A stretch of DNA of 64,000 nucleotides from Peribacillus huizhouensis (GCF_014138605.1 NZ_JACJHX010000005.1:1-64000), one strand, 5' to 3'. Numbered from the stretch's first letter, positions 9,176-17,823 are shown. Notes: generated by a model from the sequence alone, not told the origin. Translations and numbers: made by a program.

Positions 9176-9632
9176 GCTTCAAAATTAAACAACTTTATTA
9201 TCATTACACAGGTTAACCCTGCATCACATTCTTTAGGATATTACTTGATTTTTATTAATTAGGACCTTATGTATTTTAAATCGAATGAACAGTTTAAGGC
9301 TTTCTTGTAATTCGTTTCGTCGTAGCGTTTCTCAGATATCATCTAAGTGATTTTTGAATGGTTTTGTAGAGAAAAAGTTATGTTTTAACTTTCGAATAGG
9401 TTTTCACTTAGCTTTTATGATTGCTAATAAGAAATTGTAATTGATTACGAGCCTAGTACATCTTTTGGGGCGCCTTAAAGGGTCTGCTCATCTACCTAAC
9501 ATTCTATACCGCTTTGAATGTTCTGGAATTCTTTTCTTTGTCGGGATAAATGGTGAATTATCTATTGATTAATAGCTGATATTTTCTTAGAATAGACATA
9601 TGAACCATAATATTCCAGATGGAGGTAATAGA
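9176..9632. other. Upstream region of the symporter operon
   Basis: AT-rich, with no supported gene or clear repeat. It presumably carries the promoter of the DUF485/symporter pair. I could not pick one promoter with confidence. Confidence 0.3.
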
Positions 9633-9980
9633 ATGAATAGTATTGCTAAGGATATCCAAGCTGAGAAAAAAAGTTATGATTTTGAAAAAATTGCTGAAAG
9701 TCAAGATTTTAAAAGCTTGCTGGAATCAAAGAGAAAGTTTCTCATACCAATAACTGTATTCTTCCTAGTATTCTATTTTATGTTACCAATTCTTACTTCC
9801 TTTACGACAATTCTGAACAGACCTGCTATTGGTTCAATTACATGGACATGGGTTTATGCATTTGCACAATTTGTTATGACTTGGATACTTTGCATAATCT
9901 ATGTCAAAAAAGCAGGTAAGTTCGACCACCTTGCCGAACAAATCATTGAAAATGAAGAAAATCATGGGGAAAAATTATGA
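9633..9980 (+). CDS. DUF485 membrane protein, partner of the acetate symporter
   Basis: 115 aa from the chosen start. The first in-frame ATG is at 9600, but ATG 9633 has a good RBS (GGAGGTAATAG) and gives the normal DUF485 length. Two membrane segments (around PITVFFLVFYFMLPIL and WTWVYAFAQFVMTWILCIIY) connect a short extracellular loop. The N-terminal KIAESQDFKSLLESKRKFL is typical of the family. DUF485 proteins (E. coli YjcH, B. subtilis YwcB) are encoded directly before ActP/YwcA symporters. Here the stop overlaps the symporter start (ATGA), so translation is coupled. Its exact role is unknown. Confidence 0.9.
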   Translation: MNSIAKDIQAEKKSYDFEKIAESQDFKSLLESKRKFLIPITVFFLVFYFMLPILTSFTTILNRPAIGSITWTWVYAFAQFVMTWILCIIYVKKAGKFDHLAEQIIENEENHGEKL

Positions 9981-11503
9981 GTACAACCGCCTTGGTATTA
10001 TTTATTCTTATCGTTGGAATGACTCTTGTTATCACCTATTGGGCTGCAAAACGAACGAAAACAACGAGTGAGTTTTATACAGCGGGTGGTGGCTTAACAG
10101 GATGGCAAAATGGACTTGCAATTGCAGGTGATTACTTATCAGCTGCCTCATTTTTAGGGATTGCAGGTGCAATTGCTCTTTTTGGTTTTGATGGATTTTT
10201 CTACTCAATTGGTTATTTAGTTGCCTATCTTGTTGTGCTTTATATTGTCGCAGAGCCGTTAAGAAATCTAGGAAAATATACAATTGCTGATATGATTAAT
10301 GCTAGATTTGAGCAAAAGAAAGTTCGGGCAGTTGCTGCGCTCAGTACGATTACGATTGTTATTTTTTATATGATTGCTCAATTAGTTGGAGCTGGAGCGC
10401 TTATTCAGCTTTTACTAGGAATTGATTATTGGTTGGCGGTTTTACTTGTTGGTGTAATGATGACAATTTACGTATTATTTGGTGGAATGACTGCGACTAG
10501 CTGGGTACAAATTATTAAAGCTGTGCTTCTGATGGTAGGTACTGTTGTCATTTCGTTTTTAGTGTTAGCTAAGTTCGATTTTAATATTTTAAAGATGTTT
10601 AATGATATGAAAGCGCTAATGCCGCTAGGAGAGGAATATTTAAATCCAGGTGTAAAATATACCAATGGAATTGATACGTTGTCAATGATGGCAGCACTTG
10701 TCCTGGGAACCGCTGGCTTACCACATATTTTAATGCGATTCTTCACGGTGAAAGATGCGAAGACCGCAAGAAGCTCTGTTGTCACAGCAACATGGGTAGT
10801 CGGGATATTCTATATTTTAACGATTTTCCTTGGCTTTGGAGCAGCAGCATTTGTTGGTTCACAAGACATTATCAGCGCCAATGCTGCCGGTAATATGGCT
10901 GCCCCACTTCTAGCTCAAGCACTTGGCGGAGATTTTCTGATGTCATTTGTTTCTGCTGTTGCTTTTGCAACGATTCTAGCTGTAGTGGCCGGACTTGTTT
11001 TATCAGGAGCATCTGCTTTTGCTCATGATATTTACGGGCAAATTATTAAAAAGGGAAAGATTTCGGAAAAAGAGCAAATGGTTGCTGCTCGTTATGCATC
11101 AATTGGAGTAGCTATTTTTTCTATTATTCTCGCTCTTTTTGCACAGACTTTAAACGTTGCATTTCTTGTTTCTATCGCTTTCTGTGTTGCAGCAAGTGCA
11201 AACTTACCTGTTATAATTTATACGATATACTGGAAAAAGTTTAATACGGTAGGAGCGATTACTGGGATATTATCGGGTTTGATTACTGCGTTAGTGCTTG
11301 TAGCGATAAGTCCAAGTGTGTTGAATCCTGAGCCAGGTGTTGCGATTCTTGTAGGAAATCCAATCTTTCCACTTACAAATCCAGCGATTATCTCCATTCC
11401 AGCAGGCTTCCTCGGTGCTTTTATTGGAACAGTTGTCTCAAATAAACGAGATGAGAAGAAGTATGCAGAAGTCATGGTGAGGGCGAATACTGGAGTGAAA
11501 TAG
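9977..11503 (+). CDS. actP: Sodium:solute symporter, acetate/monocarboxylate type (ActP/YwcA)
   Basis: 508 aa member of the solute:sodium symporter (SSS) family. It probably imports acetate or related short carboxylates with Na+. About 13 hydrophobic segments fill the sequence. Typical stretches are YTAGGGLTGWQNGLAIAGDYLSA near the N-terminus, GGMTATSWVQIIKA in the middle and GTAGLPHILMRFFTVKDAKTAR after it, all characteristic of the ActP subgroup. Length is normal. It overlaps the upstream DUF485 gene by four bases, and a terminator follows at 11565. Substrate identity is inferred from family and gene pairing, not proven by sequence. Confidence 0.88.
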   Translation: MSTTALVLFILIVGMTLVITYWAAKRTKTTSEFYTAGGGLTGWQNGLAIAGDYLSAASFLGIAGAIALFGFDGFFYSIGYLVAYLVVLYIVAEPLRNLGKYTIADMINARFEQKKVRAVAALSTITIVIFYMIAQLVGAGALIQLLLGIDYWLAVLLVGVMMTIYVLFGGMTATSWVQIIKAVLLMVGTVVISFLVLAKFDFNILKMFNDMKALMPLGEEYLNPGVKYTNGIDTLSMMAALVLGTAGLPHILMRFFTVKDAKTARSSVVTATWVVGIFYILTIFLGFGAAAFVGSQDIISANAAGNMAAPLLAQALGGDFLMSFVSAVAFATILAVVAGLVLSGASAFAHDIYGQIIKKGKISEKEQMVAARYASIGVAIFSIILALFAQTLNVAFLVSIAFCVAASANLPVIIYTIYWKKFNTVGAITGILSGLITALVLVAISPSVLNPEPGVAILVGNPIFPLTNPAIISIPAGFLGAFIGTVVSNKRDEKKYAEVMVRANTGVK

Positions 11504-11564
11504 TTGGGTATATATGTGAATATTATTTCTTAGTGATATTAAAAAATTTAGGTGAATAAAAGTT

Positions 11565-11604
11565 AAAAGCCGATATTAATTTTAGATAGGTATCGGCTTT
11601 TGGC
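11565..11604 (+). terminator. Terminator of the symporter operon
   Basis: AAAAGCCGATA (11565-11575) pairs with TATCGGCTTTT (11591-11601). It lies about 60 nt after the symporter stop. Confidence 0.85.
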
Positions 11605-12039
11605 ATTGAATGAAATCGATCATGATTTACAAAAGTCAGAATACTCCTAGGTTAGGCGGGTGCTCTCAACCACCTTTTTGATATCCGCTTAGCTCAAGAG
11701 AATAGTAAATAAAAGCATTATTTGAAAGTTTCTCCTAAATTTCGTCTACTCAGAAAAATATTGAAATTGTAAAATGATAAAACTATTTTTATGGCATCTG
11801 GCTCCGGTCAAAATGGCTCGATAACCACGTTATGTAAAGAAAGGAAAAGTGCCTTTCTTAACATTCCGTAGGTTTCTGTGTCCATTTGCCTAACGGCCGA
11901 TCCGGCCACTCTGAAGATCAAATCCTCAAAACCTTTAAGATCAAAATCATTGGAAACTTCCTGCTTCGCATCGCTCCTAAGATTAAAGAACGCTCGGACC
12001 AAAGGGGTTATCCTTCTTTGTTCTTCTAATTGTAATCGG
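11605..12039. other. Unassigned region with higher GC and an open minus-strand frame
   Basis: No recognised gene. A minus-strand frame (about 11808-12020, reading RAFFNLRSDAKQEV and later YGMLRKALFLSLHN, stop at 11808) has plausible protein-like composition and more GC than its surroundings. It has no visible RBS and I do not recognise it. It may be a fragment of a transferred gene that ends where the YolD fragment begins. Confidence 0.3.
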
Positions 12040-12320
12040 CTAGAGCATGTACAGTCCTTAAAAGATGCTTTGGTGGATGAATATCGGATAAAACAACCCA
12101 TACTCGATGAACAAGAATTAGAAGCTATAGGACGAACTATTAGTGAATCTATGGAATTTAATACACCTGTTACATTTAATCTTTTTAATAATGGTTTCGT
12201 ACAACAACTAACTGGAACTACTCGTTACATAAATAATTTAAATAGCCAAATTATATAGATGCTGATGGTAACATCCATCATATACTTTTTAAAAATATCA
12301 TTAGCGTGCAAGAAGCATAG
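12040..12320 (+). pseudogene. Truncated, frameshifted YolD-like gene
   Basis: The frame from about 12040 reads LEHVQSLKDALVDEYRIKQP, then ILDEQELEAIGRTI, FNTPVTFNLFNNGFVQ and LTGTTRYINNLNSQII. This matches the YolD-like family, small proteins often encoded beside UvrX/Y-family polymerases. The usual N-terminal part before LPEHV is missing and replaced by unrelated sequence. At 12256 a stop interrupts the frame, and the rest (DADGNIHHILFKNIISVQEA) continues in another frame to a stop at 12318-12320. ATATAGAT in place of ATAGAT suggests a 2-nt TA duplication. No Y-family polymerase lies nearby. Confidence 0.65.
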
Positions 12321-12402
12321 ATGTGGATTTAAAATAAAGTCACGATGTTTATAAAAAAGATGCGATGTTTGCAAAAAAAGTTACGATGCTTTGCCCCTTT
12401 GG
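12321..12402. repeat. Tandem array with 20-21 bp unit (about 4 degenerate units)
   Basis: Units share the core (A/T)NCGATGTTT followed by an A-rich part. Unit anchors are at about 12321 (ATGTGGATTT, weakest), 12341 (CACGATGTTT), 12361 (TGCGATGTTT) and 12382 (TACGATGCTT). Spacings are 20, 20 and 21 nt. It is one of four arrays in the window with this period. Confidence 0.6.
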
Positions 12403-12420
12403 ATGTTATCTAAAGGGTTG

Positions 12421-12475
12421 TTCCGCAATCGGGCCATTTTCTTGAATATGAAGGGATCCTATTTTTTGAATTTTC
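12421..12475 (+). repeat. TTCCGCAATCGGGC box-hairpin repeat, copy B
   Basis: TTCCGCAATCGGGCC is followed by an imperfect hairpin (CATTTTC...GAAGGGATCC) and ATTTTTTGAATTTT. It has the same box and overall layout as the copies at 8759, 13629 and 15096. Confidence 0.7.
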
Positions 12476-12573
12476 GGTTTGTCCTCTCCAATGAAAATAT
12501 GACATAAGACCTAATATTCAGTATAATTGTGGTAGAAATTAAAAAACATTTGAAAAAAATAGGAGATTAACAT

Positions 12574-13506
12574 ATGATGATTGACTATCTTTCAAAACCT
12601 ACTAGTACACAGATATTAAATCAAAATTCTGTACTTGCTGCTTTAGAAACATCATTAGCAATGATTGAATTTGATCCTTATGGAAAGGTACTTTGGGCAA
12701 ATCATAATTTTGCACAGGTGATGGGTTATAGAGTAGAAGAACTGTCTAATATATATCATCGTCAATTCTGTACTTATGAATTTGTACAAAGTTTAGAGTA
12801 TAATACTTTCTGGGAAAATCTCCGAACTGGAAAATCTTTTCAACAAAAAATTCAAAGAGTAACGAAACAAGGAAAGAGGATATGGCTTGAAGCAACATAT
12901 ACACCCGTTTTTGATGAAAGTGGAGTAATTCAAGCAGTAATAAAAGTGGCTACCGATATTACGGCTCGTGAAGATGGAATAGATAAGGTAACACGCGATT
13001 TACAACAAATGGCAGAGGGTTTAAAAGAACGTGCGGAGAAAGGAATTAGCCGTAGTCATGAGGTTGCATCTACAATAATAAAAATTGTTGAACAAACTAA
13101 CAAAAACATGGAAGTTTTACAAACGCTTAAAACTCAAACTGAAGCCATTCGTGGTATAGTGAAAACCATCGATGATATTGCCACGCAAACTAATTTATTA
13201 GCTTTGAATGCGGCAATTCAAGCAGCCCACGCTGGTGAGCATGGACGTGCCTTTAACGTTGTTGCAGGCGAAGTTCGAAAGTTAGCCAATCAAGCTAAGG
13301 TAGCAACTCAAGAGGTACAATCTAATGTGAAAAATATAAATGAACAAGTACAAAATATTAGTTTAGGAACAGAACGTTCAGAAAAATCGATTTCTGAAAG
13401 CCAGAATCGTATTGAACAAGCAGTACGTGAATTTATTGAGATTGGTGAATCAGCCCGTCAGCTTGATATACAAGCAAAATCTTTAGTGGATCAGCTACAA
13501 GGATAA
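12574..13506 (+). CDS. Soluble PAS-domain methyl-accepting chemotaxis protein
   Basis: 310 aa, without membrane segments, so a cytoplasmic receptor. The N-terminal PAS domain (about 20-140) contains [23 protein letters not shown] and a PAC-like end ([12 protein letters not shown]). The C-terminal half (about 150-305) is a short MCP signalling domain whose hairpin tip reads [20 protein letters not shown], the CheA/CheW contact region. E-to-Q/H changes relative to the usual NAAIEAARAG are visible. The PAS domain probably senses an internal signal such as redox or oxygen; the ligand is unknown. It starts at ATG 12574 or the next codon, after AGGAGA. Monocistronic. Confidence 0.9.
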   Translation: MMIDYLSKPTSTQILNQNSVLAALETSLAMIEFDPYGKVLWANHNFAQVMGYRVEELSNIYHRQFCTYEFVQSLEYNTFWENLRTGKSFQQKIQRVTKQGKRIWLEATYTPVFDESGVIQAVIKVATDITAREDGIDKVTRDLQQMAEGLKERAEKGISRSHEVASTIIKIVEQTNKNMEVLQTLKTQTEAIRGIVKTIDDIATQTNLLALNAAIQAAHAGEHGRAFNVVAGEVRKLANQAKVATQEVQSNVKNINEQVQNISLGTERSEKSISESQNRIEQAVREFIEIGESARQLDIQAKSLVDQLQG

Positions 13507-13628
13507 TGTTAGCCAAGGTTAGAATCATTGAGTTACTTTTTACTTCAAATACTCGGCATGTTAAATTAGTGTCGCAATTGAGCACAATTCCAAAATGAGT
13601 ATAATTCTTATTTTTTCCAGTAGAGTTC

Positions 13629-13690
13629 TTCCGCAATCGGGCCCTTTTATGTAATAAGGATTATCGTCCTTATTACATAAAAGGGCCCAT
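13629..13690 (+). repeat. TTCCGCAATCGGGC box-hairpin repeat, copy C, with perfect 22-bp stem
   Basis: The box TTCCGCAATCGGG runs into a perfect inverted repeat: arms 13639-13660 and 13667-13688 (outer GGGCCCTTTTATG) around the loop TTATCG. No T run follows, unlike the other copies, so it is a structural rather than a classical terminator hairpin. The AT-rich region 13690-14024 after it holds no supported gene. Confidence 0.8.
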
Positions 13691-14024
13691 TAATTGAACA
13701 CAACTCTTAAAGTAAACAAAGTATACATGTTAGAATTTAAGTGGAATCTTGAAGAAATGTTCTTAAACATTGAACCAGATTAGTTGAAGAATTAATAACG
13801 GCAATAATATTAAACAATCTTCACTTAGGAGTATAAATACAAATATTTGCACTTGATAGGAGAAAGTTAAAATATATAAATAAATTAAGAAAAACGACGA
13901 AATTACGAGAAAAAGATATATAGTGTTCGCTTACATTGTCGTTGTTTTCGTTTTCATCGGCTTTGTAAAAAGGTATCCAATGTTGAATAATAAAGACATA
14001 ACATATTGGAAGGGGATATCTTAA

Positions 14025-14159
14025 ATGAAAAAATTTATAAAGTTAGTAGTTGAAGCAGCAGAATTACACGGAAAGGCTCAACCAGAATACGCTTATTTTA
14101 TGAAGAACATAAAAGGACAAAATAAGGATGGTTATAATGAATTTATCTTGTCAATTTAA
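14025..14159 (+). CDS. Small protein of 44 aa, unknown function
   Basis: ATG 14025 lies 7-8 nt after AAGGGGATAT. The product begins MKKFIKLVVEAAELHGKAQP and ends EFILSI: basic-amphipathic at the start, polar afterwards, with no clear membrane helix. The stop is followed within 16 nt by a strong terminator, making a compact RBS-ORF-terminator unit. I do not recognise the family. It could be a small regulatory or sporulation-type peptide, but nothing in the sequence proves that. Confidence 0.55.
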   Translation: MKKFIKLVVEAAELHGKAQPEYAYFMKNIKGQNKDGYNEFILSI

Positions 14160-14174
14160 TCAAAGTGATCCAGC

Positions 14175-14213
14175 AACCGATTCTCAAGTGTGAAAAGAGA
14201 ATCGGTTTTTTTA
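14175..14213 (+). terminator. Terminator after the 44-aa gene
   Basis: AACCGATTCTC (14175-14185) pairs with GAGAATCGGTT (14197-14207), followed by a T run. Confidence 0.88.
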
Positions 14214-14432
14214 TTTCTTCTTAAACCTAGATATTTTTCTTTCGTTTCAGTAGAAATAGAAATAGAGAATAATAAAATTATAATTGAAGTTCCTATATGG
14301 AAGTGTCAAAGGTATCTTTTAGGTATACCACTTTCAAAAAACATCCCTGGAAGTAAGGTTATCGGCGAGTTAGTAACATTGGAAGAAGCTAAGAACGTGT
14401 TCAGAGAAATTATTGAAGACTACTTAAAATAG
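14190..14432 (+). pseudogene. Probable 3' gene fragment (80 codons open)
   Basis: The only possible start (GTG 14190) lies inside the preceding terminator hairpin and has no RBS. The first 20 codons are therefore unlikely to be coding. From about residue 21 the composition looks real (VEIEIENNKIIIEVPIWKCQ, then GELVTLEEAKNVFREIIEDYLK), with a beta strand pair followed by a helix. It may be the tail of a lost gene. No family recognised. Confidence 0.35.
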
Positions 14433-14483
14433 GATAAATATTTTATTGAACTAACTGGTGCTTTAACCGATCACAGATTTATT

Positions 14484-15008
14484 TTAGGCACCATAATAAT
14501 AAAACGTATGATATAGAACTGCAGCAAGAGCTGCGAATTCCTCAGTTGTTGCTTTTATAATAATGGTATCAGATTCCAAAGAAATATCGTACTTAATGGG
14601 CATTGAAACAGTAGCAACCTGTTGATTGTCATATTTTAAGTAACCGGAACTTGTATAGTCCTTTTCAAAATAATATTCGTGGCTATCAAGTCTAAACGAG
14701 TACGCCTTTTCAATTAATTGAACTCTAAGGGGGACAATCTGCACTATTTGTGAGGATGAATGTTCGATCAATTTATAGCGAATTCCAGGGAATACACAGT
14801 CTATAGTATAAAGAGGTTTTGTATACTCATTTGCAATTTTATAACAATAAGGTATGCCATAGCGTAATGACCCATTAACGATACGGGCAAGGAATCTATG
14901 TTGCTGTTTTCGCATTTCGAAAACAGTTTTACTATGTTCATTTATTATCGGCATTATTGTTGAAATATGTACATTACCCCTAGGTACTTGATAAGTAAAA
15001 CGTTCCAT
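14484..15008 (-). CDS. Tubby C-terminal-like domain protein
   Basis: 174 aa from ATG 15008, chosen because GGAGGAAC lies directly before it; an upstream in-frame ATG at 15026 has no RBS. It has no signal peptide or membrane segments apart from a hydrophobic C-terminal helix (EEFAALAAVLYHTFYYYG). Alternating beta strands (YTIDCVFPGIRYKLIE, YSFRLDSHEYYFEKDY, VATVSMPIKYDISLESD) ending in that helix match the beta-barrel-plus-helix layout of bacterial tubby-like/LURP-like proteins common in Bacillaceae. Their function is unknown; phospholipid scrambling or binding has been proposed for relatives. The fold call is moderate. Confidence 0.65.
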   Translation of the reverse strand: MERFTYQVPRGNVHISTIMPIINEHSKTVFEMRKQQHRFLARIVNGSLRYGIPYCYKIANEYTKPLYTIDCVFPGIRYKLIEHSSSQIVQIVPLRVQLIEKAYSFRLDSHEYYFEKDYTSSGYLKYDNQQVATVSMPIKYDISLESDTIIIKATTEEFAALAAVLYHTFYYYGA

Positions 15009-15095
15009 AGTGTTCCTCCAAATCATTCAATTCATCATTTATCATAATATAACAAATATGTATTATTGAAAGCCATTTGTATTGGTACCTTTTTT

Positions 15096-15140
15096 TTCGC
15101 AATCGGGCGCGTTTATTTAGGAACGCGTCTTTTTTGTTTT
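15096..15140 (+). repeat. TTCGCAATCGGGCGC box-hairpin repeat, copy D
   Basis: The box is followed by GGCGCGTT...AACGCGTC (8 bp with one G-U) and TTTTTTGTTTT, so this copy would act as an intrinsic terminator. It lies between the tubby-like gene and a small membrane protein gene. Confidence 0.7.
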
Positions 15141-15265
15141 AGAGCCATATTGATGAGGAGCGCATTCCCGTATTCATATATAATAATTGTGGCTGTAATG
15201 GAACACTTAAATAAAAGGTGCAATTTAGTTGAAAGAGAAACCCAAATCAGGAGAGATGCTTGTGA

Positions 15266-15556
15266 ATGAATATATATATGTTGGTAATAAGTTCATTACT
15301 TTTTTTATTTATTGCAGGAAATGCTTTTTATGTTGCTTTTAAAATATATGAAGAAGATGACGATTTTACTTTTAATACTTTAACTTGGATTGAATTGATA
15401 TTTAGTGTTCTATTATTAATTTCTGAAAAATTTGCTCCAAAGACATATCATATTGTAATCTTTAAAATTTTTTCATTTTTATTTGGAATATTCTTTTTAG
15501 GTTTAACAGTTTTATTATGGATCCTTTTCACTTACTACAAATTCCTCTGCTTCTGA
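15266..15556 (+). CDS. Small membrane protein, unknown function
   Basis: 96 aa with three hydrophobic segments: about 3-25 (LVISSLLFLFIAGNAFYVAF), 38-55 (WIELIFSVLLLIS) and 65-93. An acidic cluster (EEDDD) sits in the first loop. AGGAGA lies about 12 nt upstream of the ATG. A terminator 60 nt after the stop supports a single-gene unit. I do not recognise the family; Bacillus genomes carry many such small multi-pass proteins downstream of the CGCAATCGG repeat. Confidence 0.55.
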   Translation: MNIYMLVISSLLFLFIAGNAFYVAFKIYEEDDDFTFNTLTWIELIFSVLLLISEKFAPKTYHIVIFKIFSFLFGIFFLGLTVLLWILFTYYKFLCF

Positions 15557-15617
15557 TTTAGTAACAGATAGAGCTGAAACTGGTAATAAATCAGCTACAC
15601 TGCATCATACTATACTT

Positions 15618-15664
15618 AACCGTTCAGGAAATTAGTCCTCTTTCCCTATGAACGGTTACTTTTT
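15618..15664 (+). terminator. Rho-independent terminator
   Basis: AACCGTTCA (15618-15626) pairs with TGAACGGTT (15649-15657), followed by ACTTTTTG. It serves the small membrane protein gene. Confidence 0.75.
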
Positions 15665-15875
15665 GTTCAAAATTAGCAATAGTGTTCCTCGAAAAACAAT
15701 TGGGATCAATTTATTTACTAATAATTTAGAATTTTCATAAGATTGTATTTTCTTTTTGCTCTATAGATGCTAATATTATGACAACTTATTATTTATTGAT
15801 AATCTATCTGAACTACTAAGAGTAAATTTACATAAAAACTAGTATAACTTAAAAAAATAAGGGGGTAATTTGTTT

Positions 15876-17480
15876 ATGAGTGCCAGTGAATCAAGTACTG
15901 CTAAAGTTTTACAAAGTCCGAGTCCACCACCAGGTTCCCAATCTGAATTGCAAAGAACATTAACTTGGAAGGATGCTTTTTGGTTTTCAAGTGGGGTACC
16001 AGCACTATTATTATTTTCAATTGGATCTATCGCAGCCACTGTTGGGAATATCTCCTGGTTAGTTTGGACATTATCCATTTCTATGGGGCTTCTCCAGGCA
16101 TTTACTTATGCTGAAATTGCCGGGTTGTTTCCTAATAAATCAGGAGGGGCATCTGTATACGGAGCAATGGCTTGGGTAAGGTATTCAAAATTTGCCGCTG
16201 CAATATCCGTATGGTGTAACTGGCTAGCGTGGACCCCTGTACTAGCTCTTGGAACATCGCTAGCTGCGTCATATGTTTTAAATAACTTTTTTGCTGGATC
16301 AGCTCTTACAACTTGGCAATTTACACTATTAAATTTAGAATGGATTAGGCCAGATCTAACAATGCGTATTAATGGCGGTTTCATTGTTGCGGTTCTGTTT
16401 CTTTTCGCAATGTTTGGTATACAAAATTTAGGTGTTCTAAAGGCTGCGCGTTTCCAAAAGATAGTAGCAATTATCGCACTTTTACCACTAATTTTAGTCG
16501 GGGTTATTCCACTATTTACGCATGGGATTGAGTTGAAAAATCTATTACCAATGAATCCGCTTTCAGGTTCTTGGGATATGGCTGGATTTCAATTATTGTT
16601 TGGTGGAATGTTCCTAGCTGCTTGGTCAACTTATGCTTTTGAAACGGCAATTTGTTATACAAGTGAATTTAAAAACCCTAAAAAGGATACATTTAAAGCC
16701 ATTATATCTGCTGGTTTATTGTGTTTCTTCATGTTTACACTTGTTCCATTCTCCTTTCAAAATGCGCTAGGACTTAAGGGGTTACTAGATCCTTCAGTTG
16801 TTAGTGGTGAAGGAGTTGGGGGTGCTATGGCTCTTATGGTAGGAGGCGGAGTAGTCATAGGGGTTATTATAATCCTATTGTTAATCCTATCTCTATTACT
16901 AGCAATTATGACCTCAATGGGTGGGGCTTCCCGAACACTATATCAAGCCTCTGTTGATGGATGGTTACCAAAATCTTTATCAAAGGTTAATAAAAACGGG
17001 GCACCTACTAGATCTATGTGGGCGGGTATCATATTAAACATTTTCTTACTGACGTTGTCAGATTACACATTTGTTCTTGCAATATCAAATGTAAATTACT
17101 TGCTATTCAATTTCCTTAATCTTAATTCGGGATGGATTCATCGATTGGATCGACCAAATTGGTCTCGACCATTTAAAGCACCAAATTGGCTTTTAATAAC
17201 AAATGTAGTGTTTGCATTTGTTAATATTACATTCTTAGGATTTGGTGCTGATATTTGGGGACCAGGCACTCTATGGGCCGGTTTAATTAGTGCGGGGATT
17301 GTCATTCCATTGTTTGTCTATAGACATTATATAACTGACAAAGGTCAATTCCAGGAAGGAATGTTGGATGGTGCCGATGGTGCTAGTGCTAATACTGAAA
17401 AAAGAGCCGGTATTTGGCCTTATGTAGCAATAGGTGCAGGGATTGTAGTTATGTTGATTGCTCATAGTATAGCTAACTAA
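15876..17480 (+). CDS. APC-superfamily amino acid permease
   Basis: 534 aa from ATG 15876, which has the RBS AAGGGGGT; an in-frame ATG two codons upstream is less well spaced. About 12 membrane helices follow a polar N-terminus rich in Ser and Pro. The first helices contain FWFSSGVPALLLFSIGSIAA and YAEIAGLFPNKSGGASVYGA, the conserved TM1/TM2-3 pattern of amino acid-polyamine-organocation carriers. GGASRTLYQASVDGWLP in the later part is also typical. It probably imports or exchanges an amino acid or amine; the substrate cannot be read from the sequence. Monocistronic, with a terminator at 17525. Confidence 0.85.
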   Translation: MSASESSTAKVLQSPSPPPGSQSELQRTLTWKDAFWFSSGVPALLLFSIGSIAATVGNISWLVWTLSISMGLLQAFTYAEIAGLFPNKSGGASVYGAMAWVRYSKFAAAISVWCNWLAWTPVLALGTSLAASYVLNNFFAGSALTTWQFTLLNLEWIRPDLTMRINGGFIVAVLFLFAMFGIQNLGVLKAARFQKIVAIIALLPLILVGVIPLFTHGIELKNLLPMNPLSGSWDMAGFQLLFGGMFLAAWSTYAFETAICYTSEFKNPKKDTFKAIISAGLLCFFMFTLVPFSFQNALGLKGLLDPSVVSGEGVGGAMALMVGGGVVIGVIIILLLILSLLLAIMTSMGGASRTLYQASVDGWLPKSLSKVNKNGAPTRSMWAGIILNIFLLTLSDYTFVLAISNVNYLLFNFLNLNSGWIHRLDRPNWSRPFKAPNWLLITNVVFAFVNITFLGFGADIWGPGTLWAGLISAGIVIPLFVYRHYITDKGQFQEGMLDGADGASANTEKRAGIWPYVAIGAGIVVMLIAHSIAN

Positions 17481-17524
17481 ATAACAGGGTGCCAGGAACC
17501 ATCCAGAAATTTGGAAAAATAAAA

Positions 17525-17559
17525 GTCAGAGAGCTATTTATTTAGCTTTCTGACTTTTT
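17525..17559 (+). terminator. Terminator of the permease gene
   Basis: GTCAGAGAGCT (17525-17535) pairs with AGCTTTCTGAC (17544-17554), with one G-U pair, followed by TTTTT. Confidence 0.85.
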
Positions 17560-17756
17560 CTATTAGTTGTTGATTGTTGTTGCCTAAGCCTCATTATCAT
17601 CCTGGTTTCTAGGTTCTATACTATTTGTTGGGGTTCAAACACAATTTAAAATACAAAAAATGCATGTAATCATCCATTCCTTTATACTTGAGTTGTCGAG
17701 AAACAGGAAACAGGGTGTCAGGCATCATGCAATAAAATGGAAATTCTTCTAACTGA

Positions 17757-17796
17757 AAAGCTCTGTGGAGAGAAATCTCTGCGAGGCTTTTCTTTT
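17757..17796 (+). terminator. Orphan GNRA-loop terminator
   Basis: AAAAGCTCTGTGGAGA pairs with TCTCTGCGAGGCTTTT over a GAAA tetraloop (15 of 16 pairs, several G-U), followed by CTTTT. No gene ends nearby. The stretch 17485-17727 before it carries two copies of CAGGGTG(C/T)CAGG (17485 and 17711), possibly the ends of a decayed small element. Confidence 0.7.
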
Positions 17797-17823
17797 AGTA
17801 GATAACCGAATCAATAAGATTAG

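Noticed and set aside
13433-13636. Minus-strand frame of 67 codons over the chemoreceptor end
   Set aside because: Overlaps a real gene and a box-hairpin repeat; no RBS or homology.
15066-15269. Open frame of 67 codons containing repeat copy D
   Set aside because: Its first third is the box-hairpin repeat and no RBS precedes it; codon composition is not gene-like.
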